From CAVROT01 sp963722905 (GTDB taxonomy: Bacteria; Pseudomonadota; Alphaproteobacteria; Rhodobacterales; Rhodobacteraceae), in the NCBI GenBank assembly GCA_963722905.1, contig CAVROT010000011.1, positions 124,001-188,000 on the forward strand: 64,000 bases of DNA, in the 5' to 3' direction. Below, piece by piece: positions 55,842-64,000 of this stretch. The position numbers and the translations under genes are program-made. The stretch's first letter is position 1. Every line of letters begins with the position of its first letter. The notes beneath the pieces are model-generated. The model searched no databases and had not been told where the DNA came from. It saw only the letters and a program-made list of their open reading frames with translations.

Positions 55842-57509
55842 TCAGGCGGCGAACCCCAGTCGGTAGACGTGGATCTCGTACATCGGGTGCATCTCGGCGC
55901 CGACGACGTTCTCGGTGTGGTGGCGGAAGACGGACTGCCAGAAGGGAATGATCGAGACGCCGTCGTCCTGCATCAGCTTCTCGATTTTCTCCATCACCAC
56001 CCGGCGCTTGTCGGCGTCGACGATGCCCATCGCCTCGGCCAGCAGGCTGTCGAACTCCTCGGACGCGTAGCCGCTCTCGTTCCATGCCTCGCCCGACCGG
56101 TAGGCCAGCGCCAGGACCTGCACGCCCAGCGGCCGCTGGTTCCAGTTGGTCGAGCTGAAGGGATACTTCGCCCAGTCGTTCCAGAAGGTGCTGCCGGGCA
56201 GGATCGTCCGCTTGACCTTGATGCCGGCGTCGCGCAACTGCGCCGCCACCGCGTCGGTGGTGTTCTTGCGCCAGTCGTCGTCGATGCTGAGCAATTCGTG
56301 CTCGTAATCGGCCATTCCGGCCTCTTCCATCAGCGCGAGTGCGCCGGCGGGGTCGTAGGGCACGGGCGGAACGTCGGCATATTCGGGGTGCAGCGGGGCG
56401 ACGTGGTAGTTCGCCGCCGGGATGCCCAACCCTGAATACCCCAGTTCCAGCAGCACGCCGTTGTCCACCGCCATCTGGAGCGCGCGGCGGACGCGGACGT
56501 CCTCGTAGGGCTTCATGCCATTCACCTCGGCCTGCTGGTTGGGCCGGATGCAGATCGTGTTCGCCGTCGTCGCCTCGGACTTCACCAGGCCGATGGCGTC
56601 CATGATCTCGATGAACTCGCCCACGGACTCGTAGGTCATGTCGATCTCTTCGGCCTCGAACGCCGCCAGCCAGGCCGAGGGGTCGGTGCCGTAGTCGATG
56701 AACTCGACAGTGTCGAGGTACGGGCCGCCCCAGCCCTCGGCATCGGTGCCCCACCAGGTATGGTCGGTGTTGCGCTCCAGGACGCCCTTGACGCCGACGT
56801 CGAAGCTGGTCGGGAGGAATGGACCCGTGCCGACTGCCTGGCCCTCGGCGGTGAAGTCGCCGTTGTCGTAGCTTTCGTGAACGATGGCGGCGGGATAGTC
56901 GGTGACGTTGGCGATGAAGGCGATGTCCGGTGCGGTCAGGTTGAGCTTGACCGTCAGGTCGTCGACCACCTCGATCACGCCCTCGCGGATCTGGTCGGTG
57001 TCGGGATCGACCATGTCGCCCATGCGCGACGCCATCGAGTTGCCCTCGACGGACTTCTCGCACCAGCGTTCGATGTTGTGCACGACGTTCTGCGCGGTGA
57101 AGTCTTCGCCGTTGTTCCACTTGACGCCCGGCCGGATGTTCAGCGTGTAGACGGTCGCATCCTCGTTCGCGTCCCAGCTTTCCAGAAGCATGCCGCGGAT
57201 GGTTCCGTCGGGCTGGTATTCGGCCAGGTACTCCAGCCAGCCGCGGGCGAAGTTGGCGATCTGGCTCCAGTCCCAGGTGCGCGGATCCTTGAGGGGGCGC
57301 ACGTCCTGCTGGATCCGCATCGTCCCGCCCATCTCGACATGTGCAGCGGCACGGGCCGGGGCGTTGGCGCCGATCAGCGCGTAGGCGGCCGTGCTCGCCA
57401 CGCCCAGCGCGGTCGTCCGCGTCAGGAACTCGCGCCGGTCCATCTTGCCGGCCAGATGCTCCTGTGCATACATCCGCGCCGCTGGGTGAAGTCGCTTGGT
57501 GTCCGTCAT
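55842..57509 (-). CDS. Oligopeptide/dipeptide ABC transporter substrate-binding protein
   Basis: 555 residues, family 5 solute-binding protein. The N-terminus has a Tat-like signal (DRREFLTRTTALGVASTAAYALIG) ending near ANAPARA. Landmarks include WNNGEDFTAQNVVHNIERW and YPAAIVHE, and a C-terminal FWQSVFRHHTENVVG. GGGAG precedes the ATG. First gene of the operon that continues with both permeases and the fused ATPase; the ligand cannot be deduced. Confidence 0.93.
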   Translation of the reverse strand: MTDTKRLHPAARMYAQEHLAGKMDRREFLTRTTALGVASTAAYALIGANAPARAAAHVEMGGTMRIQQDVRPLKDPRTWDWSQIANFARGWLEYLAEYQPDGTIRGMLLESWDANEDATVYTLNIRPGVKWNNGEDFTAQNVVHNIERWCEKSVEGNSMASRMGDMVDPDTDQIREGVIEVVDDLTVKLNLTAPDIAFIANVTDYPAAIVHESYDNGDFTAEGQAVGTGPFLPTSFDVGVKGVLERNTDHTWWGTDAEGWGGPYLDTVEFIDYGTDPSAWLAAFEAEEIDMTYESVGEFIEIMDAIGLVKSEATTANTICIRPNQQAEVNGMKPYEDVRVRRALQMAVDNGVLLELGYSGLGIPAANYHVAPLHPEYADVPPVPYDPAGALALMEEAGMADYEHELLSIDDDWRKNTTDAVAAQLRDAGIKVKRTILPGSTFWNDWAKYPFSSTNWNQRPLGVQVLALAYRSGEAWNESGYASEEFDSLLAEAMGIVDADKRRVVMEKIEKLMQDDGVSIIPFWQSVFRHHTENVVGAEMHPMYEIHVYRLGFAA

Positions 57510-57994
57510 GTCGTACTCCCGTTCAATGATGCGCGTCATCCGCGCATGAATATCGTCGCATGCCACGACGTCGCGGCCTGTCCCTGGCTTGGACGGACGC
57601 GGTCCTGGATGGCGTCGCGCCACTCTCGCGCTGCTGACGCTGAGCGGTCCGACCGTTGTGCCGCTATCGTCCGGCGATCGGCGCCGTCGAGCGCCTTTCC
57701 CTTGGCATCGGCCTATTCGTTACGGGAACGCCCTCCGGGTCAACGGTTAATTTCGCCATAACCTGTTTCGAAAGCGACACCGGTGCCATCGTGGGGGCCG
57801 GCTGGACGTCTTCCCGCCTTGTGACGGAAAGTCGCGGTTCCGCGTACCCCGATGGGCGGTGGGCATGTCCGCGGGATCCGCACCGTTGGGCTTGGGGTGG
57901 CCGGACACGTCGGTTCAGTCGGGGCGGCACGGCGACGCGGAGGATGTCCGCGTCCCGGCCGGGCGCCAGCGCGGCGATCCATCGTGCCGTAACG
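57510..57994. other. Intergenic region upstream of the peptide-transporter operon
   Basis: 485 bases between the divergently placed binding-protein start and the miaA end. It should hold the transporter promoter. No gene or clear operator is seen. Confidence 0.4.
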
Positions 57995-58918
57995 TCACGT
58001 CCGTCCAGGGGCCACATCGACCCCCTGCCAGTCGGGCATCCGTCGCCGCATCCACGTGCGCTGCCGCTTGGCATACTGCCGCGTCAGGGTCACGGCGCGC
58101 ATGCGGGCATCGGGCAGGTGCATCCTTCCTTGCAGGTGCGCGCGAAGTTCGCTGGCGCCGATGGCGCGGGTCCAGGGTGCGCCGTCCTCCCACACAGGCA
58201 TTGCGCGGGCGACCTCGTCCAGCGCGCCATCGGCCAGCATCGCGTCGAAGCGCGCGGCGAGGCGCGGCGCAAGGACGGCCGGCGGCACGTCGAGGCGCAG
58301 AAGGACGGCGTCCGTCGCGGCCAGCAGGGGCGGCGGGGTCGCGGATTGCCACGAGGCCAGGCCGCGGCCGGTGGCGGTCAGCACCTCCCATGCGCGCTGG
58401 ACGCGGACGGGGTTGGCGCGGTCGATCCGCGCGGCCGTCTCCGGGTCGATTTCGGCAAGCAGCCCCGCGACACCGGCTGCGCGCAGCCGCGCGTCGCCCG
58501 CCGCGCGGATGTCCGCGGGCACCGGCGGGATCGCCGCCAGACCGTCGGTCAGTGCCGAAAGATACAGGCCGGTGCCGCCCACGATCACCGGCGCTGGCCG
58601 CGCGTCCAGCAGCGGCGCCACGGCGCGCAGCCAATGCCCGACGGACCAGTCCGCGCCCGGCGAGACGTGTCCGTAGAGGGCGTGCGGTACCAGCGCCTCG
58701 TCGCCCTGCGCGGGCCGCGCGGTGAGGATCCGCCAAGGCGCGTAGACCTGAAGCGCGTCGGCGTTCACCACCGTGCCGCCCGTGCGCCGCGCGATCGCGG
58801 TCGCCAGGGCCGACTTGCCCGATCCGGTGGGCCCGGCGATCAGGACGGGGCGCCGGCCGTCGCCGCACCGCGCGGCGGCCGCAGGAGAGAGGGCCGCCTC
58901 GGGGGGAGCGTCATCCAT
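57995..58918 (-). CDS. miaA: tRNA dimethylallyltransferase
   Basis: 307 residues. Adds a dimethylallyl group to A37 of tRNAs reading UNN codons. Walker-A-like GPTGSGKSALA, DALQVYAPWRILTARP, GGTGLYLSAL, and the C-terminal TLTRQYAKRQRTWMRR motif are present. The start at 58918 is preferred over the longer open frame, whose first 44 residues overlap pyrH and are atypical. Divergent from pyrH. Confidence 0.94.
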   Translation of the reverse strand: MDDAPPEAALSPAAAARCGDGRRPVLIAGPTGSGKSALATAIARRTGGTVVNADALQVYAPWRILTARPAQGDEALVPHALYGHVSPGADWSVGHWLRAVAPLLDARPAPVIVGGTGLYLSALTDGLAAIPPVPADIRAAGDARLRAAGVAGLLAEIDPETAARIDRANPVRVQRAWEVLTATGRGLASWQSATPPPLLAATDAVLLRLDVPPAVLAPRLAARFDAMLADGALDEVARAMPVWEDGAPWTRAIGASELRAHLQGRMHLPDARMRAVTLTRQYAKRQRTWMRRRMPDWQGVDVAPGRT

Positions 58919-58994
58919 GATGGCGCGGATTGTCACGGGCGCCGAATTGGGACAAGTGTCCGCGCAGTATGCAGACCGCCCGGAGGGACCAGCC

Positions 58995-59828
58995 ATGACC
59001 GCAGCGCAGCCACGCGACGGGGGGGCGCCGGCCCCGCGCGATACCGACAACGGCTCTGCCGGTCAGACCCCGCGCGCCCCCGCGGGCGGTCCGCCCCCCG
59101 AGGCGGCCGAGCCGTCGGCGACGACCTACGGCCGCGTGATGCTCAAGATCTCGGGCGAGGCACTGATGGGCGACCAGGGGTACGGTCTTCACCCGCCGAC
59201 CGTCAGCCGCATCGCCCGCGAGGTCGCGAGCGTACATGCGATGGGGGTCGAGATCTGCCTCGTCATCGGCGGTGGCAACATCTTCCGCGGCCTCCAGGGC
59301 TCCGCGCAGGGGATGGAGCGGACCACGGCCGACTACATGGGGATGCTGGCGACCGTCATGAACGCTCTGGCCATGCAGGCGGCGATGGAAGAGCTGCGGA
59401 TCCACACCCGCGTCATCAGCGCCATCCCGATGGACACGGTGTGCGAGCCCTACATCCGCCGCCGCGCGGTACGTCACCTGGAGAAGAAGCGCGTGTGCAT
59501 CTTCGCCGCCGGCACCGGGAACCCCTATTTCACCACCGATACCGCCGCGACGCTGCGCGCGGTCGAGATGTCGTGCCAGGCGATCTTCAAGGGCACGAAG
59601 GTCGACGGCGTCTACGACGCCGACCCCAAGACGAACCCGGACGCCGTGCGCTACGACCGCGTGACCTACGACGAGGTGCTGGCGCGCCACCTCAACGTCA
59701 TGGATGCCAGCGGCATCGCGCTGGCCCGCGATAACGGCCTGCCGATCATCGTCTTCAGTCTGGACGAGCCGGGCGGGTTCCGCGGGATCCTGGCGGGGCA
59801 GGGGACCTACACGGTCGTCCACGGCTGA
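58995..59828 (+). CDS. pyrH: UMP kinase
   Basis: 277 residues. It phosphorylates UMP to UDP. The core starts at YGRVMLKISGEALMGD (residue about 45) and shows GGGNIFRG, DYMGMLATVMNALA, and FAAGTGNPYFTTDTAA. The first 44 residues form a Pro/Ala-rich extension not needed for catalysis, and the true start may be internal. No frr gene follows in the window, unlike the usual order. Confidence 0.94.
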   Translation: MTAAQPRDGGAPAPRDTDNGSAGQTPRAPAGGPPPEAAEPSATTYGRVMLKISGEALMGDQGYGLHPPTVSRIAREVASVHAMGVEICLVIGGGNIFRGLQGSAQGMERTTADYMGMLATVMNALAMQAAMEELRIHTRVISAIPMDTVCEPYIRRRAVRHLEKKRVCIFAAGTGNPYFTTDTAATLRAVEMSCQAIFKGTKVDGVYDADPKTNPDAVRYDRVTYDEVLARHLNVMDASGIALARDNGLPIIVFSLDEPGGFRGILAGQGTYTVVHG

Positions 59829-59845
59829 GGCGGGCCGCCGGGCCG

Positions 59846-60265
59846 TCAGCGTCGCGCGGCCGCTTCCAACTGCGGGCGCAGGCCGGCGATGTCGTAGCCT
59901 GCACCCGACGCCGCCGCGATCAGCGCGTCGGCGCCGCCGTCCGCACCCAACGCCCAGACCACGCAAGACCGTGTGCCGGAGCGGCAGTAGGCAAGCACGG
60001 GGCCGCGTGCCTGTGCAAGGATCCGCGCCTGCTCGGTCACGTTCCCCTCGGTCATCGCGCCGTTCGTCACCGTGTTGAGGTGGAACGCCAGACCGGCCTC
60101 CGCCGCCGCCAGTGCCATGGCGTTCGAGGCGAGATCCGACGTCACCTCGGCGTCGGGGCGGTTGTCGATGACGGCGACGAAGCCCTCGGAGGCCAGTGCG
60201 GCCATGTCACCGGGCGCGATCTGCGGCGCGACGCTGTAGCGGTCGGTGAGCTTGCGGATGTCCAT
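59846..60265 (-). CDS. DUF442/TIGR01244-type phosphatase or sulfurtransferase
   Basis: 139 residues. The N-terminal LTDRYSVAPQIAPGDMAALAS and VIDNRPDAE segment, and the active-site loop YCRSGTRS (C-x2-G-x-R-S), match beta-lactamase-hydrolase-like-protein phosphatase domains (TIGR01244). The family has been linked to sulfide or persulfide metabolism; substrate unknown here. It reads away from the small membrane protein gene with a 53-base gap. Confidence 0.85.
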   Translation of the reverse strand: MDIRKLTDRYSVAPQIAPGDMAALASEGFVAVIDNRPDAEVTSDLASNAMALAAAEAGLAFHLNTVTNGAMTEGNVTEQARILAQARGPVLAYCRSGTRSCVVWALGADGGADALIAAASGAGYDIAGLRPQLEAAARR

Positions 60266-60318
60266 GATCCGAAGGCTAGCGCGGGTCGTCTACCTGCGCC
60301 AGCCCCCCATGCGCGGCC

Positions 60319-60534
60319 TCAACCCAGCAGGATGCCCACCGCCACGATCATCAACCCCAGCCCGGATACCGCCAGCGACGCCATGTTCCAGACCCCCAGA
60401 CGCGCCAGTCGCGCGCGCATGTCGTCCTCGCCCGCCGCCGCGCGCCGCAATCGCACGGCCTCGACGATGCACATCGCGATGCCCGCGATCCCCAGCAATG
60501 CGACGCCCGCGCCGCTCCATACCAAGACTGCCAC
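60319..60534 (-). CDS. Small two-helix membrane protein
   Basis: 71 residues from a GTG at 60534, preceded by GGGAGG six bases upstream; another GTG at 60540 is too close to that site. Two membrane helices (LVWSGAGVALLGIAGIAMCIV and MASLAVSGLGLMIVAVGIL) flank an RLRRAAAGEDDMRAR loop. Not recognised. Confidence 0.65.
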   Translation of the reverse strand: MAVLVWSGAGVALLGIAGIAMCIVEAVRLRRAAAGEDDMRARLARLGVWNMASLAVSGLGLMIVAVGILLG

Positions 60535-60694
60535 TCGCACCCTCCCGGACCGACCCGCAACCACGTTCTATTCGCGTGTCCGCCGTGGGGCAAACCGGCA
60601 AGGGGCGCGCCTTGCGGCGATTACGGCGGGACGGTATCGGGCATCGCGGAGGTGCGGTCGCCGCCCCAGCCTGACACATGACACGAGGATCCCC

Positions 60695-60970
60695 ATGCCA
60701 GACGACGCCGCGCAGACCCCGCTGGACGGAACGATCAACGACGCGACCCGCGACGAGCTGCGGTCCTTCATCGAGCGGATCGAGCAGCTGGAGAGCGAAA
60801 AGCGCGATATCGCCGACCAGATCAAGGAGGTGATGGCCGAGGCCAAGGGCCGCGGCTACGACGCCGCAGCCATCCGCAAGATCGTCGCGCTGCGCCGCAA
60901 GGACCCCGACGACCGCGCCGAGGAGGAGGCGATCCTTGACCTCTATCTGACCGCACTCGGGATGAGCTGA
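60695..60970 (+). CDS. GapR-like DUF2312 nucleoid-associated protein
   Basis: 91 residues. ELRSFIERIEQLESEKRDIA then DIKEV-like ADQIKEVMAEAKGRGYD and RKIVALRRKD match DUF2312/GapR, a DNA clamp that binds AT-rich or overtwisted DNA in alphaproteobacteria and assists topoisomerases. The start has an ACGAGGA site upstream. Confidence 0.9.
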   Translation: MPDDAAQTPLDGTINDATRDELRSFIERIEQLESEKRDIADQIKEVMAEAKGRGYDAAAIRKIVALRRKDPDDRAEEEAILDLYLTALGMS

Positions 60971-61484
60971 CGGGCACGCCATCGCGGTCCGGAACCCGTG
61001 GCCGCATGGCGGCGTCCCGCACGGACCGTCCGGCGACGCACGTCGAACGGGGCCACAGGGCCGTACGCCGGCTCCGGTCCCGCAGGCGCCGTCCGCGTCC
61101 GCCGCGTCCCACGTCAGTCCGGAGGCAGGGTCCGACGCCTTCCCCCGACGACCGGAGGCCCGGCGGTACCTGCGCGGACGGGTCCCCCGGCGGTCCGTGG
61201 CCGTCTGCCACGAGCCTTCCGCGAACCCAACCGGCCGCGCCGGGTCCTGCCAAGACGGGGGATCGGCGTGCGACCGCCTTTTGCGGCCCGTACAATCGGG
61301 GGTTCTCGCCGCCACGAGCGCCCGCGGCTTTTTCGGCTGCGCACCGCGCGGCGATGGACCGGGAACCGGCAGGCCGGCGCGCTTTCGGGGCCATCGAGCC
61401 GATACAGTGTGACGCCTGCGACGCCGTGCCGTTCCCTTGGCATGCGCCCCGCTGGACGGAGCGCGTCAGGCAAGGAGCCACGAC
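60971..61484. other. Gene-free stretch
   Basis: 514 bases. Several open frames pass through by composition only. No tRNA, repeat or terminator is apparent. Confidence 0.4.
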
Positions 61485-61736
61485 ATGCAGATCCAGACCT
61501 TCAGAACCGCAATCATCGCCGCCGGCATCGCCTTGGGCGTCGCCGCCACGTCCGCGGCGGCACAGGCCGAGCTCGACACCGATTCCGACGGCGTCCTCAG
61601 CTACGACGAGCTGCTCGCAGGATATCCCGACATGAGCGAGGCGACCTTCCTGACCATGGACGCCGATGCGTCGGGCACGATCGACAGGTCCGAGCTTGCC
61701 GCCGCGATGGATGCCGGAACGCTGCCGGCATCCTGA
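61485..61736 (+). CDS. Exported EF-hand protein
   Basis: 83 residues. A signal peptide (MQIQTFRTAIIAAGIALGVAATSAAAQA) precedes two EF-hand loops: DTDSDGVLSYDEL and DADASGTIDRSEL, both with the expected Asp/Ser/Glu ligands. Probably a periplasmic calcium-binding protein. The coding region starts at an ATG with AGGAG (AAGGAGCCACGAC) upstream. Confidence 0.88.
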   Translation: MQIQTFRTAIIAAGIALGVAATSAAAQAELDTDSDGVLSYDELLAGYPDMSEATFLTMDADASGTIDRSELAAAMDAGTLPAS

Positions 61737-61963
61737 TCCGGCTGGGCCGCCCTTTACCGAAGTCCCCGCCGTTGCCACGGCGGGGCACGCGTGCCGTCGC
61801 CTGGCCGGGCGCCACCGTCGCGCGCATCCGGCTCGGCCGCCCGGCGCCGTTCGGCACTCCTTCGGCTGCGCCTTTATGACCGGACCGCATACCGTCCGTC
61901 CCGCGCTTGCCGCACGGGGTCCTATGGCGTAGCCCGGGCGGGTTCCGATCCGAGGTATGCCCC

Positions 61964-63301
61964 ATGCGACTGTCCCGCTACTTCCTGCCCGTCCTCAAGG
62001 AGACGCCCGCCGAGGCGCAGATCGCCAGCCACCGGCTGATGCTGAGGGCCGGCATGATCAAGCAGGCGACGTCGGGCATCTATTCATGGCTGCCGCTGGG
62101 AACCCGCGTCCTGCGCAATGTCGAAAGGATCGTTCACGAGGAACAGCAGCGTGCGGGCCACATCCCGATGCTGATGCCCACGATCCAGCCGGCCGAGCTG
62201 TGGCGCGAAAGCGGGCGCTATGACGACTATGGCGCCGAGATGCTGCGCATCGAGGATCGCCACGGCCGCGACATGCTTTTCGGACCGACGAACGAGGAGA
62301 TGATCACCGACATTTTCCGGTCCCACGTGAGCAGCTACCGCGACCTGCCGCTGACGCTCTATCATATCCAGTGGAAGTTCCGCGACGAAGTGCGTCCGCG
62401 CTTCGGGGTGATGCGGGGGCGCGAGTTCCTGATGAAGGACGGCTACACCTTCGACGTCTCGAAGGAGGCGGCGCTGCATGCCTACAACCGCCATCTGGTC
62501 AGCTACCTGCGGACCTACGAACGCATGGGCCTGAAGGCGATCCCGATGCGCGCCGACGGCGGGCCCATCGGCGGCGACTACACGCACGAGTTCCTGATCC
62601 TCGCCGACACCGGCGAGTCCGAGGTCTTCTACGACGCCGCCGTGACCGACCTGACCTTCGGCAACCGCGAGATCGACTACGACGACGTGGACCAGTGCGA
62701 GGCCGTACTGAAAGAGTTCACGACGCGCTATGCACGGACGGACGAGACTCATGACGCGGCGCTCTTCGCCGAGGTGCCCGAGGACCGGCGCCGCAGCGCG
62801 CGGGGCATCGAGGTCGGCCAGATCTTCTACTTCGGCACCAAGTATTCCGATGCCATGGGCGCGCTGGTCCAGGGCACCGAAGGCAAGCCCGCGCCGGTCC
62901 ACATGGGGTCGCACGGCATCGGCGTCTCGCGGCTGGTGGGCGCCATCATCGAGGCGTCGCACGATGACCGTGGCATCGTCTGGCCCGAGGGCGTGACACC
63001 GTTCCATGCCGGCATCGTCAACCTGCGCCAGGGCGACGCCGATTGCGATGCGGCCTGTGCCGACCTCGAGGGCAAGCTGGCGGTCGCGGGGCTGGAGGCA
63101 CTCTACGACGACCGCGACGAACGCGCCGGCGCCAAGTTCGCCACGATGGACCTCATCGGGCTTCCATGGCGGCTGACGGTCGGTCCCCGGGGGCTGAAGA
63201 GCGGCGTGGTCGAGCTCACGTCGCGCCGCACGGGCGAGACAGAGGAACTGAAGCCCGAAGCCGCGGTGACCAGACTGGTCAAGACCTACGCCGGACGCTG
63301 A
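61964..63301 (+). CDS. proS: Prolyl-tRNA synthetase (short, alphaproteobacterial type)
   Basis: 445 residues, lacking the editing insertion found in longer bacterial ProRS. Class II motifs: GIYSWLPLG (motif 1 region), FRDEVRPRFGVMRGREFLMKD (motif 2), and GIGVSRLVGAIIE (motif 3). The anticodon-binding domain follows from FHAGIVNLRQ. It charges tRNA-Pro. The gene stands alone, with proS running rightward toward convergent tsf. Confidence 0.95.
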   Translation: MRLSRYFLPVLKETPAEAQIASHRLMLRAGMIKQATSGIYSWLPLGTRVLRNVERIVHEEQQRAGHIPMLMPTIQPAELWRESGRYDDYGAEMLRIEDRHGRDMLFGPTNEEMITDIFRSHVSSYRDLPLTLYHIQWKFRDEVRPRFGVMRGREFLMKDGYTFDVSKEAALHAYNRHLVSYLRTYERMGLKAIPMRADGGPIGGDYTHEFLILADTGESEVFYDAAVTDLTFGNREIDYDDVDQCEAVLKEFTTRYARTDETHDAALFAEVPEDRRRSARGIEVGQIFYFGTKYSDAMGALVQGTEGKPAPVHMGSHGIGVSRLVGAIIEASHDDRGIVWPEGVTPFHAGIVNLRQGDADCDAACADLEGKLAVAGLEALYDDRDERAGAKFATMDLIGLPWRLTVGPRGLKSGVVELTSRRTGETEELKPEAAVTRLVKTYAGR

Positions 63302-63659
63302 GAGTACCAAGGCCGCCGCGCAAGATCACGGCGAGCACGGGCCGAAAGGGGGATCACGGTGTGAGCCGACGGATGGCGGGGCCCACAACAAAGATTCCTG
63401 TAATGGGAATTATGTAATCTCTTTTAGCCGATGGCGCGACGAACCCGCCAGTCGTCCCAATGGCATGACAGCCGGTGCGCTCGCTTCGCCCGAAAGCTTA
63501 AGAAAATCGTCGAATACATTGAAAGATATGGAGGATACAGGTCAGGCAAGCGGACCTACGGACGATGTACTACTTTCGACCCGGCCGCTGCGGACGCGGT
63601 TCAGTCGGTGCCCGCTCCGGATCGGGACGCAGTGAGGTTGCTCGCCGCGTCCCTCCGGG
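63302..63659. other. Convergent intergenic region, proS / tsf
   Basis: 358 bases, AT-richer than the surroundings between about 63390 and 63560. A frame opening at 63431 runs into tsf in antisense and is not credible as a gene. No clear hairpin terminator is seen for either gene. Confidence 0.4.
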
Positions 63660-64000
63660 TCACTCGGGTTTGCCGACCTTGGCGACCTCTGCGGCGAAGT
63701 CTTCCTTTTCGCGTTCGATGCCTTCCCCGACCTCGAGACGGACGAAGCCGGTGATGTCCACGCCCACCTCTTTCGCGGCGGCGCCGACGGTCAGGTCCGG
63801 GTTCACGACGAAGTCCTGGTTCAGGAGCGTCACCTCGGACATGTATTTCTTCATGCGTCCGACGATCATCTTCTCGATCACGCCCTCGGGCTTGCCGCTC
63901 TCGCGGGCGATGTCGATCTGGATCTGGCGTTCCTTCTCCAGAACGGCCGGGTCGAGGTCAGCCTCGCTCAACGACGCCGGATTGACCGCCGCTATGTGCA
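63660..64000 (-). CDS. tsf: Elongation factor Ts, C-terminal part
   Basis: Cut by the window edge; the frame is open to base 64000. The visible 113 residues include the C-terminal module and dimerization region: AAVNPASLSEADLDP, EKERQIQIDIARESGKPEGV, EKMIVGRMKKYMSEVTLLNQDFV, and FVRLEVGEGIEREKEDFAAEV. It exchanges GDP for GTP on EF-Tu. Confidence 0.95.
   Translation of the reverse strand, partial: HIAAVNPASLSEADLDPAVLEKERQIQIDIARESGKPEGVIEKMIVGRMKKYMSEVTLLNQDFVVNPDLTVGAAAKEVGVDITGFVRLEVGEGIEREKEDFAAEVAKVGKPE

Noticed and set aside
63431..63754. A 107-codon plus-strand gene between proS and tsf
   Set aside because: Its second half is antisense to tsf and the first half resembles nothing; the start has no supporting ribosome site.
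1..64000. CRISPR array
   Set aside because: No evenly spaced direct repeats with unique spacers were seen; the only long repeats are the att copies and the IS pair.

Overview
The window is high-GC alphaproteobacterial chromosome, most likely Rhodobacterales (Paracoccaceae/roseobacter group). The grounds are gene content and neighbourhoods typical of that group: xerD beside aroK-aroB, a GapR/DUF2312 protein, a short-form ProRS, DUF1206 and DUF2793 proteins, GC-rich intergenic hairpins, and frequent GTG/TTG starts with 4-bp stop/start overlaps. No species is claimed.

Layout. 1-7.4 kb: the 3' end of yebC, a DUF998 membrane protein, a DksA/TraR zinc-finger protein, a dTDP-rhamnose operon on the minus strand (rfbC-rfbB-unknown-rfbD-rfbA) and a DUF2793 protein. 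8-20.3 kb is a decay zone. It holds a frameshifted glycosyltransferase, a collapsed IS3-type element with recognisable ends, a second IS3 orfA stub, the shattered remains of a zinc ABC importer (znuABC-like) with its Zur regulator, a zrg-like zinc-related operon (DUF2796 protein, ABC ATPase, ABC permease, two DUF3299 proteins) whose first gene carries a frameshift, and further wrecks of a nucleotidyltransferase, an AAA ATPase and an oligopeptide ABC transporter.

20.4-38.8 kb is a mobile region. An integrative mobilizable element of about 16.6 kb sits in the 3' half of tRNA-Cys. A 50-bp copy of the tRNA end lies at 37069-37118 and is followed by a second, related, dead integrase, so two elements were once in tandem. 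The first element carries an integrase (cut by an IS256-family IS with 9-bp target duplications), small DNA-binding proteins, a PLD/SNF2 helicase cut by an IS21-family IS, a ParDE-like toxin-antitoxin pair, a broken metallophosphoesterase, XRE regulators, unknown proteins, a MobV-type relaxase and a replication-initiator-like protein. Two near-identical 1222-bp IS3-family copies lie at 24.0 and 37.6 kb. The second joins the integrase stub directly to a truncated RND efflux gene and has no target duplication, which implies an IS-mediated deletion.

38.8-64 kb is mostly housekeeping: a dead RND/adaptor operon, a CorC/HlyC-type protein, xerD, an unknown secreted protein with a tiny membrane-protein gene ahead of it, aroK-aroB, ssb, a lytic transglycosylase, a frameshifted DUF1206 gene, an oligopeptide ABC transporter operon, miaA, pyrH, a DUF442-type phosphatase/sulfurtransferase, gapR, an EF-hand protein, proS and the 3' end of tsf.

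Single-base frameshifts or nonsense codons occur in many otherwise well-preserved genes. They may be real decay or draft-sequence errors, and this affects several pseudogene calls.
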